This document shows positions 16,619 to 24,938 of a stretch of 49,340 nucleotides of DNA, piece after piece; within the stretch, counting starts at the first letter, position 1; every line of letters begins with the position of its first letter. The stretch spans positions 1 to 49,340 of the forward strand of contig NZ_BCVQ01000030.1 in NCBI RefSeq assembly GCF_001591825.1, read 5' to 3'. The DNA comes from Rossellomorea vietnamensis NBRC 101237. GTDB taxonomy: Bacteria; Bacillota; Bacilli; Bacillales; Bacillaceae_B. The translations under genes and the position numbers were made by a program. The notes under the pieces were generated by a model that was not told the origin of the DNA, did no database searches, and was given only the letters and a program-made list of their open reading frames with translations.

Positions 16619-17614
16619 TTATAATAATTCGTTTGCGATCAGTTCGAATGATTTGAGTTTATCTTTAAAGTCGTATGTGATGCTGACAAGCATGATTTCA
16701 TCCGTCTGATACTGCTCGCTGAGTGCAAGGAGCTTTTCTTTTACTTTTTTCGGATTCCCGACCACCATGCGCTTGCGGTTTTCCCGCACTCTCATTGCTT
16801 CGAATGGGGTGTACTGATACGCAGCCGCCTTCTCAGGGCTCGGGGTTCCGTTCGAGCGCATGCCCTGTTCGATCATCAGGATGGATAGGTCGATGCTTGA
16901 TGCGACCCTTTCCGCTTCTTCATCCGTTTCGGCACAAATGGCAAAAACGGCTACGATGTTCTTCGGTTCCTTCAAGTACTCGGAAGGAACAAAGTTATTC
17001 CGGTAGGCTTGAGTATATTGCGGTCCGCCTTCCCCATTGATGAACTGGGCAAATGTGTATGGCAGTCCTTTTTGCGCGGCAAGCATGGCACTGGATGGAC
17101 TTGAGCCGAGCATCCAGACTTCCGGCATGGTTTTGATCATCGGAGCTGCCGTGAGTCCCTGGTAAGGGTGGGCATCAGGGAGGGAATCGGTCAGATAACC
17201 GAGTAAGTCATCGATTTGTTCCGGATAACGGTTTACATCTCTCGGCTTCCCATCATGCAAGGCCATCGTGGCCATCGGCATTCCACCGGGAGCCCTTCCC
17301 AACCCTAAATCGATCCGATTCGGATTCAAGCCTTCAAGCAAACGGAAATTTTCCGCCACTTTATAAGATGAGTAATGGGGAAGCATGACCCCTCCGGACC
17401 CGACACGGATTCTTGACGTATTTTGGGCAAGATGGGCAATCAGCACTTCCGGTGATGAACCGGCAAGGCTCGTTGAATCGTGATGCTCGGATACCCAGAA
17501 CCGTTCAAACCCTAATTTCTCTGTATGTTTGGCTAACTCTACTGTATTATTCAAAGCCTCTTGAGGGCTCATTCCTTCTGCAATCGGTGACTGATCTAGT
17601 ACACTTAGCTTCAA
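16619..17614 (-). CDS. Luciferase-like (LLM class) flavin-dependent monooxygenase
   Basis: The roughly 331-residue TIM-barrel protein belongs to the bacterial luciferase-like group 1 family: LSVLDQSPIAEG at the N-terminus, ERFWVSEHHD, RVGSGGVMLPHYSSYKVAE, and GLGRAPGG. These enzymes use reduced FMN; the substrate is unknown here. Two starts are possible. ATG 17623 directly abuts AAAGGAG with no spacing, whereas TTG 17614 is nine bases away and gives the family-typical MKLSVLDQSPI, so I prefer TTG. It is monocistronic and convergent with ytqB. Confidence 0.85.
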   Translation of the reverse strand: MKLSVLDQSPIAEGMSPQEALNNTVELAKHTEKLGFERFWVSEHHDSTSLAGSSPEVLIAHLAQNTSRIRVGSGGVMLPHYSSYKVAENFRLLEGLNPNRIDLGLGRAPGGMPMATMALHDGKPRDVNRYPEQIDDLLGYLTDSLPDAHPYQGLTAAPMIKTMPEVWMLGSSPSSAMLAAQKGLPYTFAQFINGEGGPQYTQAYRNNFVPSEYLKEPKNIVAVFAICAETDEEAERVASSIDLSILMIEQGMRSNGTPSPEKAAAYQYTPFEAMRVRENRKRMVVGNPKKVKEKLLALSEQYQTDEIMLVSITYDFKDKLKSFELIANELL

Positions 17615-17683
17615 AATGGACATCTCCTTTAATTGATGTGTGTATTATTATCAATTCTGATGAAAAAAATGTCCACTAACATG

Positions 17684-17722
17684 CTTAAAGGGTGATGGCC
17701 GGAATGGCCATCACCCTTTTTG
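17684..17722 (-). terminator. Terminator after immune inhibitor A gene
   Basis: A strong stem with arms AAGGGTGATGGCC (ending 17700) and GGCCATCACCCTT (from 17706) is A-rich on its left, giving TTTAAGC on the minus strand. The plus side also has a T-run, so it may work both ways. Confidence 0.65.
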
Positions 17723-17727
17723 CTTGC

Positions 17728-20130
17728 TTATTTTTTGTAAAGTAACACTTTACCAACTGTACCGTCAGCACTTTCTCCTGTTACACGGAAATTCAATCCG
17801 TAGTTCGGTACGTTACGTCCAGCATCTACCAATCCTTTGTTGCTGTAATCCGCACTGTCACTGAATAATGGGTTTCGGGCAGTGTGGTTGTCTTTCATTG
17901 TGATGCCTAGTAAATCAGTGTAATCAAGGAACATTTTTTCTGATTTGTTCAGGCTGAATGCAGCATCGTGGATCTGGTAACGGGTAGACCCAACTGTACC
18001 ATCGCTCCAATAGTTTGTCTTTTGATCTGCATCGACAACTCCAAGGTATCCATCTCCCGGATGTTTACCAGTCCAGTTATCAGTAAATGAATTATCCACA
18101 TACCATACAACTAATCCTTCGTTGTATTCCATCAGGCTTGCACCACGGCGGATGTTTGCTAGACCTTCATCCACACCGTTGTGGCTGCGCCATTCAAGCA
18201 GGTAGTAGTGATCTTTGTAGTCGATACCATTGGAAGCTACGAAACCATCCATTTCGAATTGAGGTTCCCCTTCAGCATCGTCTTCAAACACGACATTTCC
18301 ATCAACTGTCAGTGTTACATTATCCATAGCGAAGCCGTCAAGAGCCAAGCCGCCATCCGTTACATAGTTGAATTCAAGCGTCACTTTCTCACCTGCAAAT
18401 TGGCTTAGGTCATAGGACTTATCGACCCATTCACCATTGGTTGTTTCAGCACTTCCATCACCATTTGTATCCTGGTCACCGATGACATCCAATTCTACTT
18501 CCTCACCACTCGCTGTTTTAGCCGTCACATATAGGTAGTCATATCCATACTCAACATCATATAACGTTTTGAAATCGAATGAAGCGGTTGTAGCGTCGGT
18601 TAAATCGAACTCCGGAGACACTAATGTTGTATTGAGGTCGTCTCCTTTTGTACTATAGTAGTACTTTTCACCAAAGGCTGGATCAATTCCTTTTACTTCT
18701 TTTTTAGGAAGGTTCACTTTTACTACATCATTATTTGTTCCTTTTGTAGCAGCTTCGTCCAGAAGAAGTTCCATTCCTTTACTATCTAAGTCTTCAAGGT
18801 TCACTTCAGTTCCCGTCTGCCAATTACCTTTTGTACCTTCGTTATCCACTACAGCTGAAGCCTGAAGCATTTCCTTTGCATAAGGACTGAAACCTGTTGG
18901 CTGCGCACCAGGGATATCCCCAGCCCAGCTTCCGCTTGCCATGATGGACCAGTAGCTGACTGCTTCACCAGCTCCTGTGTACTGCGTGTCATACTCATCC
19001 GGCAATCCTAGATCATGTCCGAATTCGTGGGCCATGACTCCAACTGCACCGTCTTCTGGTTCGATTGTGTAGTCATAAGCAGCCATTGCGCCGCCCCAAT
19101 AGTCAACCTCCGCTTCTGTTCCAGCGATTGGAGTTACTCCATTTAAACTCCAACGATGTGACCAGATAGCATCTGAGCCAAGTGATCCACCACCTGCTTC
19201 TTCACCGACACCTGAGTGAATGACCATCAAGTGATCGACAAGTCCGTCGGGCTCAAGATAATCTCCGTCTCCATCAAGGTCGTAACGATCCCATTTGTCA
19301 TAATCCGCAAGGTCCACATTTGGATCCGCTGCAGCAGCTGCCAAAGCTTCTTTTACGAGACCTCTTGCGTTGACATCACTACCATCTTCAGTCGGATAGT
19401 TTCCACCATACTCAGCAGCAGGTTTTTTCGCTGTATACCAGCCGGCTACCTCACCATCTACTGAATAACTTCCACCCGATTGCTGCTCATAGTATTGCTT
19501 CATTGATACATACGTCTTTCCGTCTGGACCTTCCCATCCGCCTGTACCAAACAACATATCCTGATAATGCTCACGGGAATAAGCGTCTTCTCCCTCGTAA
19601 TACATATCTGTTTCATCAGCCGTCATTGAATTGTGAGGCTTGTCCGGATAATCAACGAGAAGGACCAATACTTCATCTGTTCGCTTCTCACCGTCATATG
19701 CTTCTTCTTCAACCGGGTCAGGTTTATTCTTCTTTGCATGTCCAAGCTTATTTCCTTTACCATGAGTCAAACCGTTTTTATTCATTTCTTTTTTCAGTTT
19801 GGCCTTAGTTTCCGCTACCTCATCCTGTAGTTCCCCTGGATGTTTTTCAGCAGAATCCGCTTTCGCTTTCAGGAATTTTTGCAATCCCTTCTGAGCTTCT
19901 GCAGCAGTAGCATTCTTCTTGATCGTTCCTTCTTTCTTCAGCATCTCGATCAGGCGTTCATCATTTGCAATCCCTAAATCAAAACCCCCACCATGCTTAT
20001 GATCATATTTCACCGTTGGCTTCGCTAATACATTCTGAGGTCCTACGGTTGCAGCTGATGCAGGTACAGCAAATGCCCCTACACTAAGCGCGGCAGCCAT
20101 GGCCATGGATAATACTTTACGTGATTTCAA
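17728..20130 (-). CDS. ina: Immune inhibitor A, secreted M6 zinc metalloprotease
   Basis: This 800-residue secreted protease begins with a clear signal peptide (MKSRKVLSMAMAAALSVGAFAVPASA, cleaved after ASA). A propeptide rich in Lys and Glu follows to about residue 150. The catalytic zinc motif HEFGH lies at residues 368-372 with the downstream GLPDEYD typical of peptidase family M6. The C-terminal half holds MAM/VEG-like beta modules (LDGFAMDNVTL) found in immune inhibitor A. Known members degrade host antimicrobial peptides and matrix proteins, and also serve as general extracellular proteases. The start is TTG 20130 with AAGGGGG eight bases upstream. Length is full for the family. Confidence 0.93.
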   Translation of the reverse strand: MKSRKVLSMAMAAALSVGAFAVPASAATVGPQNVLAKPTVKYDHKHGGGFDLGIANDERLIEMLKKEGTIKKNATAAEAQKGLQKFLKAKADSAEKHPGELQDEVAETKAKLKKEMNKNGLTHGKGNKLGHAKKNKPDPVEEEAYDGEKRTDEVLVLLVDYPDKPHNSMTADETDMYYEGEDAYSREHYQDMLFGTGGWEGPDGKTYVSMKQYYEQQSGGSYSVDGEVAGWYTAKKPAAEYGGNYPTEDGSDVNARGLVKEALAAAAADPNVDLADYDKWDRYDLDGDGDYLEPDGLVDHLMVIHSGVGEEAGGGSLGSDAIWSHRWSLNGVTPIAGTEAEVDYWGGAMAAYDYTIEPEDGAVGVMAHEFGHDLGLPDEYDTQYTGAGEAVSYWSIMASGSWAGDIPGAQPTGFSPYAKEMLQASAVVDNEGTKGNWQTGTEVNLEDLDSKGMELLLDEAATKGTNNDVVKVNLPKKEVKGIDPAFGEKYYYSTKGDDLNTTLVSPEFDLTDATTASFDFKTLYDVEYGYDYLYVTAKTASGEEVELDVIGDQDTNGDGSAETTNGEWVDKSYDLSQFAGEKVTLEFNYVTDGGLALDGFAMDNVTLTVDGNVVFEDDAEGEPQFEMDGFVASNGIDYKDHYYLLEWRSHNGVDEGLANIRRGASLMEYNEGLVVWYVDNSFTDNWTGKHPGDGYLGVVDADQKTNYWSDGTVGSTRYQIHDAAFSLNKSEKMFLDYTDLLGITMKDNHTARNPLFSDSADYSNKGLVDAGRNVPNYGLNFRVTGESADGTVGKVLLYKK

Positions 20131-20403
20131 GCACGATTCCCCCTTAGTTATGTACTAAATTTTTACACTAACTACAATATACTCCACTATTCTGAAAAGT
20201 AAATATATTCAGATAGTATTTGGTTATTTAGTATTACGAAATAAAAAGAATATAGTTAAAAAGATTCATGTGCCCCCGACAGAAAACAAGGACTATTGTC
20301 ACCAAACCGGGAAAATCAACAAAAATTTTATGTATAATTATGGTATATTTGGTCTCTTATTGTGTGACCGTGTCCAACTTTGGTTGGGCAAAACAGACAG
20401 AAA
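20131..20403 (-). promoter_or_regulatory. Upstream region of immune inhibitor A
   Basis: No gene is visible. On the minus strand TTTACT and TATATT, 16 bases apart (about 20197-20170), make a plausible promoter. A single match to the ScoC consensus RATANTATY (AATACTATC, 20221-20213) lies just upstream; one degenerate 9-mer is weak evidence, though secreted proteases are classic ScoC targets. A 13-base sequence identical to part of the rhodanese terminator occurs at 20268-20280. Confidence 0.35.
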
Positions 20404-20446
20404 AAGGGACGGACCTCCGAAGTATTTCGGAGGTCCGTCCCTCGAT
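20402..20446 (-). terminator. ytpB terminator; dispersed palindromic repeat, copy 3
   Basis: A perfect 17-base stem (20405-20421 and 20426-20442, core AGGGACGGACCTCCGAA) with a GTAT loop is followed on the minus strand by a TTTTT tract. It lies just past the ytpB stop codon. Confidence 0.85.
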
Positions 20447-20452
20447 CGTTTA

Positions 20453-21526
20453 TTAAGATGTTTTTTTGCGGTTTCTCCATTTGCGGTAGATTTTCCCGTT
20501 CAGGTAGAAGAATTTGGTGATCCAGCCGGCTTCTCCGATGAATTGTTTGGAGAAGGATTGGACGCTTGCCTGTTTACTGGCTTTGTCGTCAGACAGGTAA
20601 ACCCCGATGAGTCCTTTATTGATCAAACGGTGAAAGTGAGCATGGGGAAGTTCATGGGTATGTTCATCTGCCTTCTGCAGAAAATGGATGAGACGCTCTT
20701 TTAAATGCTCATCATTTTCATAGTAGAAGCAGAAGTTCAAATCTCCCCCTTCCCGGTCCTCATCCTGATCGATGAAGTAATCGAGAAGGATATGTAATCC
20801 CTGTATGTACGGGAAATAGCCCCGCTTGATTTTCTCCGTATACGATGGCTTGAAGTCACTTCGATTGGCATAAGAGACCAAGCAGAAGATGCCAAGGGTC
20901 GAACCTGAACAAGCAGAAAACTCATACCAGTCCATTTCAGGCAGCTTCGGGCGATGGGTTTCAAACCATCCTTGAAGCCTCGCCACCCTCTCTTCTTTCT
21001 TCACGTGTTTATGTATCTGAAGGTCACAATAATACTCACACAGTTCCAGGAGATCATCCTTGATGCTTTCGTAATGACGTAAGCTGCGCAGAACGGATTG
21101 ACAGGTCAGGACCAGATCCCTCAGGTATCCTCCATCATCCTGATCCCTTCTTAAAGCATAATAATTGACGGGTTCTGCCCCCACCGTCAAGGAATCCTTC
21201 ATGGACTGATGCAGGAGGGCAAAGTCATCGGGATCAAGGGACACACTGCGATCGCACAGATTATCCAGGTAATCGCTGATCGTCTGATACGCGACGATGA
21301 ACCGGATCGTATCTGCTTTATGCTCCAATGCCAGAAGGGAAAGGATCGATCCTCCCTCGCAATGGAATGTTTTATGCTGGATGCTCGCAAGTGCCTGATT
21401 CCTCAGTTCCTGATTCGGTATTTTTTCCGCCCGCTTTTTCCAGCCGTCCAATTCTTCGTGCACGATGGGAAAAACGGTGCGGTACACTCTTGTCATTAAT
21501 GAAAAGGGATCACTTGGTATCGACAT
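20453..21526 (-). CDS. ytpB: Tetraprenyl-beta-curcumene synthase YtpB (DUF2600)
   Basis: YtpB of B. subtilis is a large terpene synthase that cyclises tetraprenyl diphosphate to tetraprenyl-beta-curcumene, the precursor of sesquarterpenes found in spores. The 357-residue protein has the metal/diphosphate-binding motif DYLDNLCD at residues 85-92, needed for catalysis in the family, and the later DYFIDQDEDREGGDLNF block. Its length matches. The ATG at 21526 has AAGAGGTG nearby. It is 13 bases downstream of ytpA on the same strand, so the two form an operon, as in B. subtilis. Confidence 0.9.
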   Translation of the reverse strand: MSIPSDPFSLMTRVYRTVFPIVHEELDGWKKRAEKIPNQELRNQALASIQHKTFHCEGGSILSLLALEHKADTIRFIVAYQTISDYLDNLCDRSVSLDPDDFALLHQSMKDSLTVGAEPVNYYALRRDQDDGGYLRDLVLTCQSVLRSLRHYESIKDDLLELCEYYCDLQIHKHVKKEERVARLQGWFETHRPKLPEMDWYEFSACSGSTLGIFCLVSYANRSDFKPSYTEKIKRGYFPYIQGLHILLDYFIDQDEDREGGDLNFCFYYENDEHLKERLIHFLQKADEHTHELPHAHFHRLINKGLIGVYLSDDKASKQASVQSFSKQFIGEAGWITKFFYLNGKIYRKWRNRKKTS

Positions 21527-21539
21527 TTCATCACCTCTT

Positions 21540-22343
21540 TTACAAAATGTATCCCAGCGCTTTCAATCTGCTTTCAATGAAGATCTTAGAATACTCATAG
21601 ATCTCTTCTCTTTCAGGTTCATTATAAATTTCATGATAGCACTTTGGCCATTCTTTGTAATGCATTTCAGATAATGACAGCTCATTGAACCATTTTTTCA
21701 CTGTCTTTTTTTCGACGATTTTATCATCCCCCGCCTGCATCACAAGCAATGGGACGTCAGGCATTTTTTCCAGGTTGGCAAATGCTGCCTTCATCGCCTG
21801 TACAAGCTCCCTGTACCAGCGGACAGATACTTTCGTGATATAAAGCGTATCATTGCTGTCGATTTCCCGAACATCTGCGTTCCTTGTCGCCATATCGATG
21901 GTTAAACCTGACGGGAACTTCACCATCGGAGCGATTTTATTTAAGCCGAGGGATAATAGCTCGACCGGTTTAGCCGGGGTGGTAACCAATCCCAAACATG
22001 GCGAGGATAAAATGACACCTGCTACGTTCACGTGGGATTCCTGCAGGAGTCGTATGGCGATCAGACCGCCCATACTATGGCCGATCACAAAGACGGGCAG
22101 TTCAAATTGATAGGCAGCCTGGACCCAGTCCTTCACTTCCACAATGTACTCATCAAAGGAATCGATATGTCCCCTTTGGCTTCTTGACGTCATTCCCTGA
22201 CCGGGTAAGTCACCCATGATGACGTGAAAGCCTGATGCACGCCACATTTCAATGAGCCAACCATATCTTCCGTGATGTTCCATCGCTCCATGAATGATGA
22301 CGATGACTGCCTTTGCCTCCTGATCTGATTCCCATTTCCACAT
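21540..22343 (-). CDS. ytpA: Alpha/beta hydrolase YtpA, lysophospholipase/monoacylglycerol lipase type
   Basis: This 267-residue alpha/beta hydrolase has the oxyanion sequence IHGAMEHHGRYG, the nucleophile elbow GHSMGG, and late Asp (QAGDDKIV) and His (CYHEIYNEPER) for the triad. These mark monoglyceride lipase/lysophospholipase enzymes. In B. subtilis YtpA is implicated in making the phospholipid antibiotic bacilysocin; whether that holds here is unknown. I chose ATG 22343, with AAAGGAGG six to seven bases upstream, over the longer frame from 22391. It is the first gene of the ytpA-ytpB unit and divergent from ytoA. Confidence 0.87.
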   Translation of the reverse strand: MWKWESDQEAKAVIVIIHGAMEHHGRYGWLIEMWRASGFHVIMGDLPGQGMTSRSQRGHIDSFDEYIVEVKDWVQAAYQFELPVFVIGHSMGGLIAIRLLQESHVNVAGVILSSPCLGLVTTPAKPVELLSLGLNKIAPMVKFPSGLTIDMATRNADVREIDSNDTLYITKVSVRWYRELVQAMKAAFANLEKMPDVPLLVMQAGDDKIVEKKTVKKWFNELSLSEMHYKEWPKCYHEIYNEPEREEIYEYSKIFIESRLKALGYIL

Positions 22344-22427
22344 GGCAATTCCTCCTTTGTAGTTCTCTCCATGAATGAATTCTGCTACCATTATTATAAT
22401 AAATATTATTGAAAGGGGTAGTAAAAA

Positions 22428-22943
22428 ATGCTCTATCCGTATTATGATAAGAAACCCATCATCGCCCGTTCGGCATTCATCGCCGATTATGTCACCATTT
22501 CAGGGGACGTGGAGATCGGTGAAGAATCAAGTATCTGGTTCAATACCGTCATCAGGGGGGATGTCGCTCCCACAAAGATCGGGGATAAAGTAAATATACA
22601 GGATAATTCCATTCTCCATCAGAGTCCAAATAACCCTCTTATCCTTGAAGATGAAGTGACCGTCGGCCATGGGGTGATCCTACATAGCTGCAAAATCAGG
22701 AAAAAGGCATTGATCGGCATGGGCTCCATCATCCTTGACAATGCCGAAATCGGCGAAGGAGCGTTCATCGGAGCCGGAAGCCTTGTCCCACAAGGGAAAG
22801 TCATCCCGCCAAATACCCTTGCTTTCGGACGGCCGGCAAAAGTCGTGAGGGAGCTCAATGAGCACGATATCAGTGAAATGAAGCGTATTTCAAGGGAATA
22901 CGCAGAAAAAGGACAGTACTATAAGAACATCAAACCGTTTTAA
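22428..22943 (+). CDS. ytoA: Gamma carbonic anhydrase-like hexapeptide protein YtoA
   Basis: The 171-residue protein is a left-handed beta-helix of hexapeptide repeats (ADYVTISGDVEIGEESSIW). Putative zinc-ligand histidines occur in ILHQSPN, VGHGVILHSCKI. The C-terminal helix (YAEKGQYYKN) packs the trimer in relatives. Gamma carbonic anhydrase-like proteins of this type vary in whether they have anhydrase activity, so the reaction is unproven. ATG 22428 has AAAGGGG upstream. It is convergent with metK. Confidence 0.87.
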   Translation: MLYPYYDKKPIIARSAFIADYVTISGDVEIGEESSIWFNTVIRGDVAPTKIGDKVNIQDNSILHQSPNNPLILEDEVTVGHGVILHSCKIRKKALIGMGSIILDNAEIGEGAFIGAGSLVPQGKVIPPNTLAFGRPAKVVRELNEHDISEMKRISREYAEKGQYYKNIKPF

Positions 22944-23011
22944 CTTCCTATACTTGGGATACCCCATCCTCCTTGAGAATACTCATGGAAGATTTTCTTT
23001 TGATCATCAAC

Positions 23012-23048
23012 AAAAAGACCAACACCCCAAAAAGTGTTGGTCTCTTCT
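23012..23048. terminator. Terminator between ytoA and metK
   Basis: Perfect arms AGACCAACAC (23016-23025) and GTGTTGGTCT (23034-23043) with an 8-base loop. The minus strand reads into TTTTTGTTG, so it mainly terminates metK. Confidence 0.75.
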
Positions 23049-23056
23049 ATCTTTCC

Positions 23057-24259
23057 TTATTCAGCTAATGCTTCTGCTTTCAACGCATCCGCTTTGTTTG
23101 TGCGTTCCCAAGGAAGATCAAGATCGTTACGGCCGAAGTGTCCGTAAGCTGCTGTCTGCTTGTAGATCGGACGACGAAGGTCAAGCATCTTGATGATTCC
23201 TGCAGGACGAAGGTCAAAGTTATTGCTCACAACGTCAATTAATACATCTTCTGATACTTTCCCTGTTCCAAATGTATCAACGGAGATGGATACGGGCTTC
23301 GCCACACCGATTGCATACGCTAATTGAACTTCACATTTCTCAGCAAGTCCCGCTGCCACGATGTTCTTCGCTACATAGCGCGCTGCATAAGCCGCTGAAC
23401 GGTCCACTTTCGTTGCATCCTTACCAGAGAAGGCACCGCCACCGTGACGTGCGTATCCGCCATAAGTGTCAACGATGATTTTACGTCCTGTCAGACCTGC
23501 ATCACCTTGTGGTCCACCGATTACGAAGCGTCCAGTCGGGTTGATGAAATATTTCGTTTCTTCATCGATCAGTTCTTTCGGTACAACCGGGTCGATGACA
23601 TATTCTTTCAGGTTGCGTTGGATTTGCTCAAGCGTCACTTCAGGGTGATGCTGAGTAGAGATAACGATCGTGTCGATGCGGACCGGCTTATCGTTTTCAT
23701 CGTATTCGACGGTTACTTGTGTTTTTCCATCCGGACGAAGGTAAGGAAGGATCTCTTCTTTACGTACTTCCGTTAAACGACGGGAGATTTTGTGGGCAAG
23801 GGAAATCGGAAGAGGCATAAGCTCTTTCGTTTCATTACAAGCGAATCCGAACATCAATCCTTGGTCACCTGCACCGATTGCATCGATTTCTTCCTCCGTC
23901 ATTTGACCTTCACGGGCTTCAAGGGCCTGATCGACACCTTGAGCGATATCGGCAGACTGTTCATCAATGGAAGTCAGAACTGCACATGTTTCAGCATCAA
24001 AGCCGTATTTCGCACGGGTATAGCCAATTTCACGGATCGTTTCACGAACGATTTTCGGGATATCAACATACGTATTCGTAGTGATTTCACCTGCAACAAG
24101 CACAAGACCCGTTGTGACAGACGTTTCACACGCTACACGTGCATTCGGGTCATTGGTCAGAATTGCATCAAGAATTGAATCAGAAATTTGGTCACAAATT
24201 TTATCTGGATGTCCTTCGGTTACGGACTCAGATGTAAACAGACGACGTTTAGTTGACAT
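23057..24259 (-). CDS. metK: S-adenosylmethionine synthetase
   Basis: MetK makes S-adenosylmethionine from methionine and ATP. The 400-residue product is full length. Visible signatures are [20 protein letters not shown] at the N-terminus, the [12 protein letters not shown] hexapeptide region, and [19 protein letters not shown] near the C-terminal third (the P-loop-like phosphate-binding block). ATG 24259 with AAGGAGG seven bases upstream is preferred over the TTG three bases earlier. Transcription is controlled by a SAM-I riboswitch about 150 bases upstream, a feedback loop in which the product shuts off its own gene. Confidence 0.98.
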   Translation of the reverse strand: MSTKRRLFTSESVTEGHPDKICDQISDSILDAILTNDPNARVACETSVTTGLVLVAGEITTNTYVDIPKIVRETIREIGYTRAKYGFDAETCAVLTSIDEQSADIAQGVDQALEAREGQMTEEEIDAIGAGDQGLMFGFACNETKELMPLPISLAHKISRRLTEVRKEEILPYLRPDGKTQVTVEYDENDKPVRIDTIVISTQHHPEVTLEQIQRNLKEYVIDPVVPKELIDEETKYFINPTGRFVIGGPQGDAGLTGRKIIVDTYGGYARHGGGAFSGKDATKVDRSAAYAARYVAKNIVAAGLAEKCEVQLAYAIGVAKPVSISVDTFGTGKVSEDVLIDVVSNNFDLRPAGIIKMLDLRRPIYKQTAAYGHFGRNDLDLPWERTNKADALKAEALAE

Positions 24260-24280
24260 CAAGGTTCCTCCTTAAGCATA

Positions 24281-24385
24281 TTTGTCAGAACGATTCTTCT
24301 GACAAAACAGTAAACAGATACGGTACTCATTTCCCTAAGTAGTATGAAGTAAACATGATTCTTTTATAAATAAATCATGATTTAT
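24281..24385 (-). repeat. Two inverted repeats in the metK leader below the riboswitch
   Basis: A perfect 10-base stem TTTGTCAGAA / TTCTGACAAA with a 6-base loop (24281-24306) lies directly upstream of the metK ribosome binding site. A 16-base perfect palindrome ATAAATCATGATTTAT lies at 24370-24385. Both are in the roughly 150 bases between the riboswitch terminator and metK and are not part of the SAM-I fold. Confidence 0.6.
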
Positions 24386-24407
24386 GTGCATGTGGTCCAC
24401 TATAAAC

Positions 24408-24620
24408 AGAAAAAACCCTTCCTCGGGGAAAAAAGTTTCAGAGGAAAGGTTTCAGATCATAGCCGCGCCTTTTCTCTCTTATCGTTCAAGGTTTTAGAGA
24501 CCTTGCCTCAGTTTAGCACCTTCGCTTAATCGGATTCATTAAAGAAATGGATCCATTCACTATTTAGCAGGTTGCTGGGTTTCATAGGGTCTGCTCCCTC
24601 CACCAGCTCAGGATAAGAGT
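24408..24620 (-). promoter_or_regulatory. SAM-I (S-box) riboswitch of metK
   Basis: The minus strand shows the ordered S-box consensus: CTTATC opening P1, then GGTGGAGGGA, GATGAAACCC-type (here CTATGAAACCCAGCAACC), AAGGTGCTAA, and the closing GATAAGAG. A terminator follows with arms AAACCTTTCCTC and GAGGAAGGGTTT (24452-24441 and 24424-24413) and a T-run. Known mechanism: SAM binding stabilises the anti-antiterminator, so transcription stops before metK. Confidence 0.97.
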
Positions 24621-24636
24621 ATCCGTTCAAGGAACA

Positions 24637-24665
24637 ATGATAACGGTTAGGACAAGTGGTGTCAA
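24637..24665 (-). promoter_or_regulatory. Sigma-A promoter of the metK leader
   Basis: TTGACA (24665-24660), 17 bases, TATCAT (24642-24637) reads as a near-consensus promoter ending about 20 bases before the riboswitch aptamer. Confidence 0.8.
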
Positions 24666-24678
24666 CTTTTTTTGAATG

Positions 24679-24719
24679 ACAGGTTTAACCATTCATTTCG
24701 TGGTTTCAGCCTGTTTTTT
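24679..24719 (+). terminator. Orphan intrinsic terminator between metK and pckA
   Basis: ACAGG / CCTGT closes an imperfect stem (24679-24691 with 24701-24714, one mismatch and one bulge) followed by TTTTTT on the plus strand. No plus-strand gene precedes it, since metK and its leader run the other way. Confidence 0.45.
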
Positions 24720-24854
24720 ATCATGTACATAACCTAATGGGGTAATGAGGCTAATCATTGAGAGGTGCATTTCATATTAATAAGAAGAAACAAGCTTTAT
24801 TTGGTCAAGAAATGTGACAAAATGAAGACACATTATAAAATTAAATAAATAGTA

Positions 24855-24882
24855 TAGACTAATAGCTTGATTGTGTTATACT
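24855..24882 (+). promoter_or_regulatory. pckA promoter with CcpN-like operator
   Basis: TAGACT (24855-24860), 16 bases, TATACT (24877-24882). The sequence TGTGTTATACT (24872-24882) overlaps the -10 and fits the CcpN consensus TRTGHYATAYW at every position. CcpN represses pckA and gapB during glycolytic growth in B. subtilis, so this is consistent with gluconeogenic control. Confidence 0.6.
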
Positions 24883-24938
24883 ATTTTTGTAAAGTAAACG
24901 ATACCATTTAAATAAATTTATATAAAGGAAGGGTTCGA

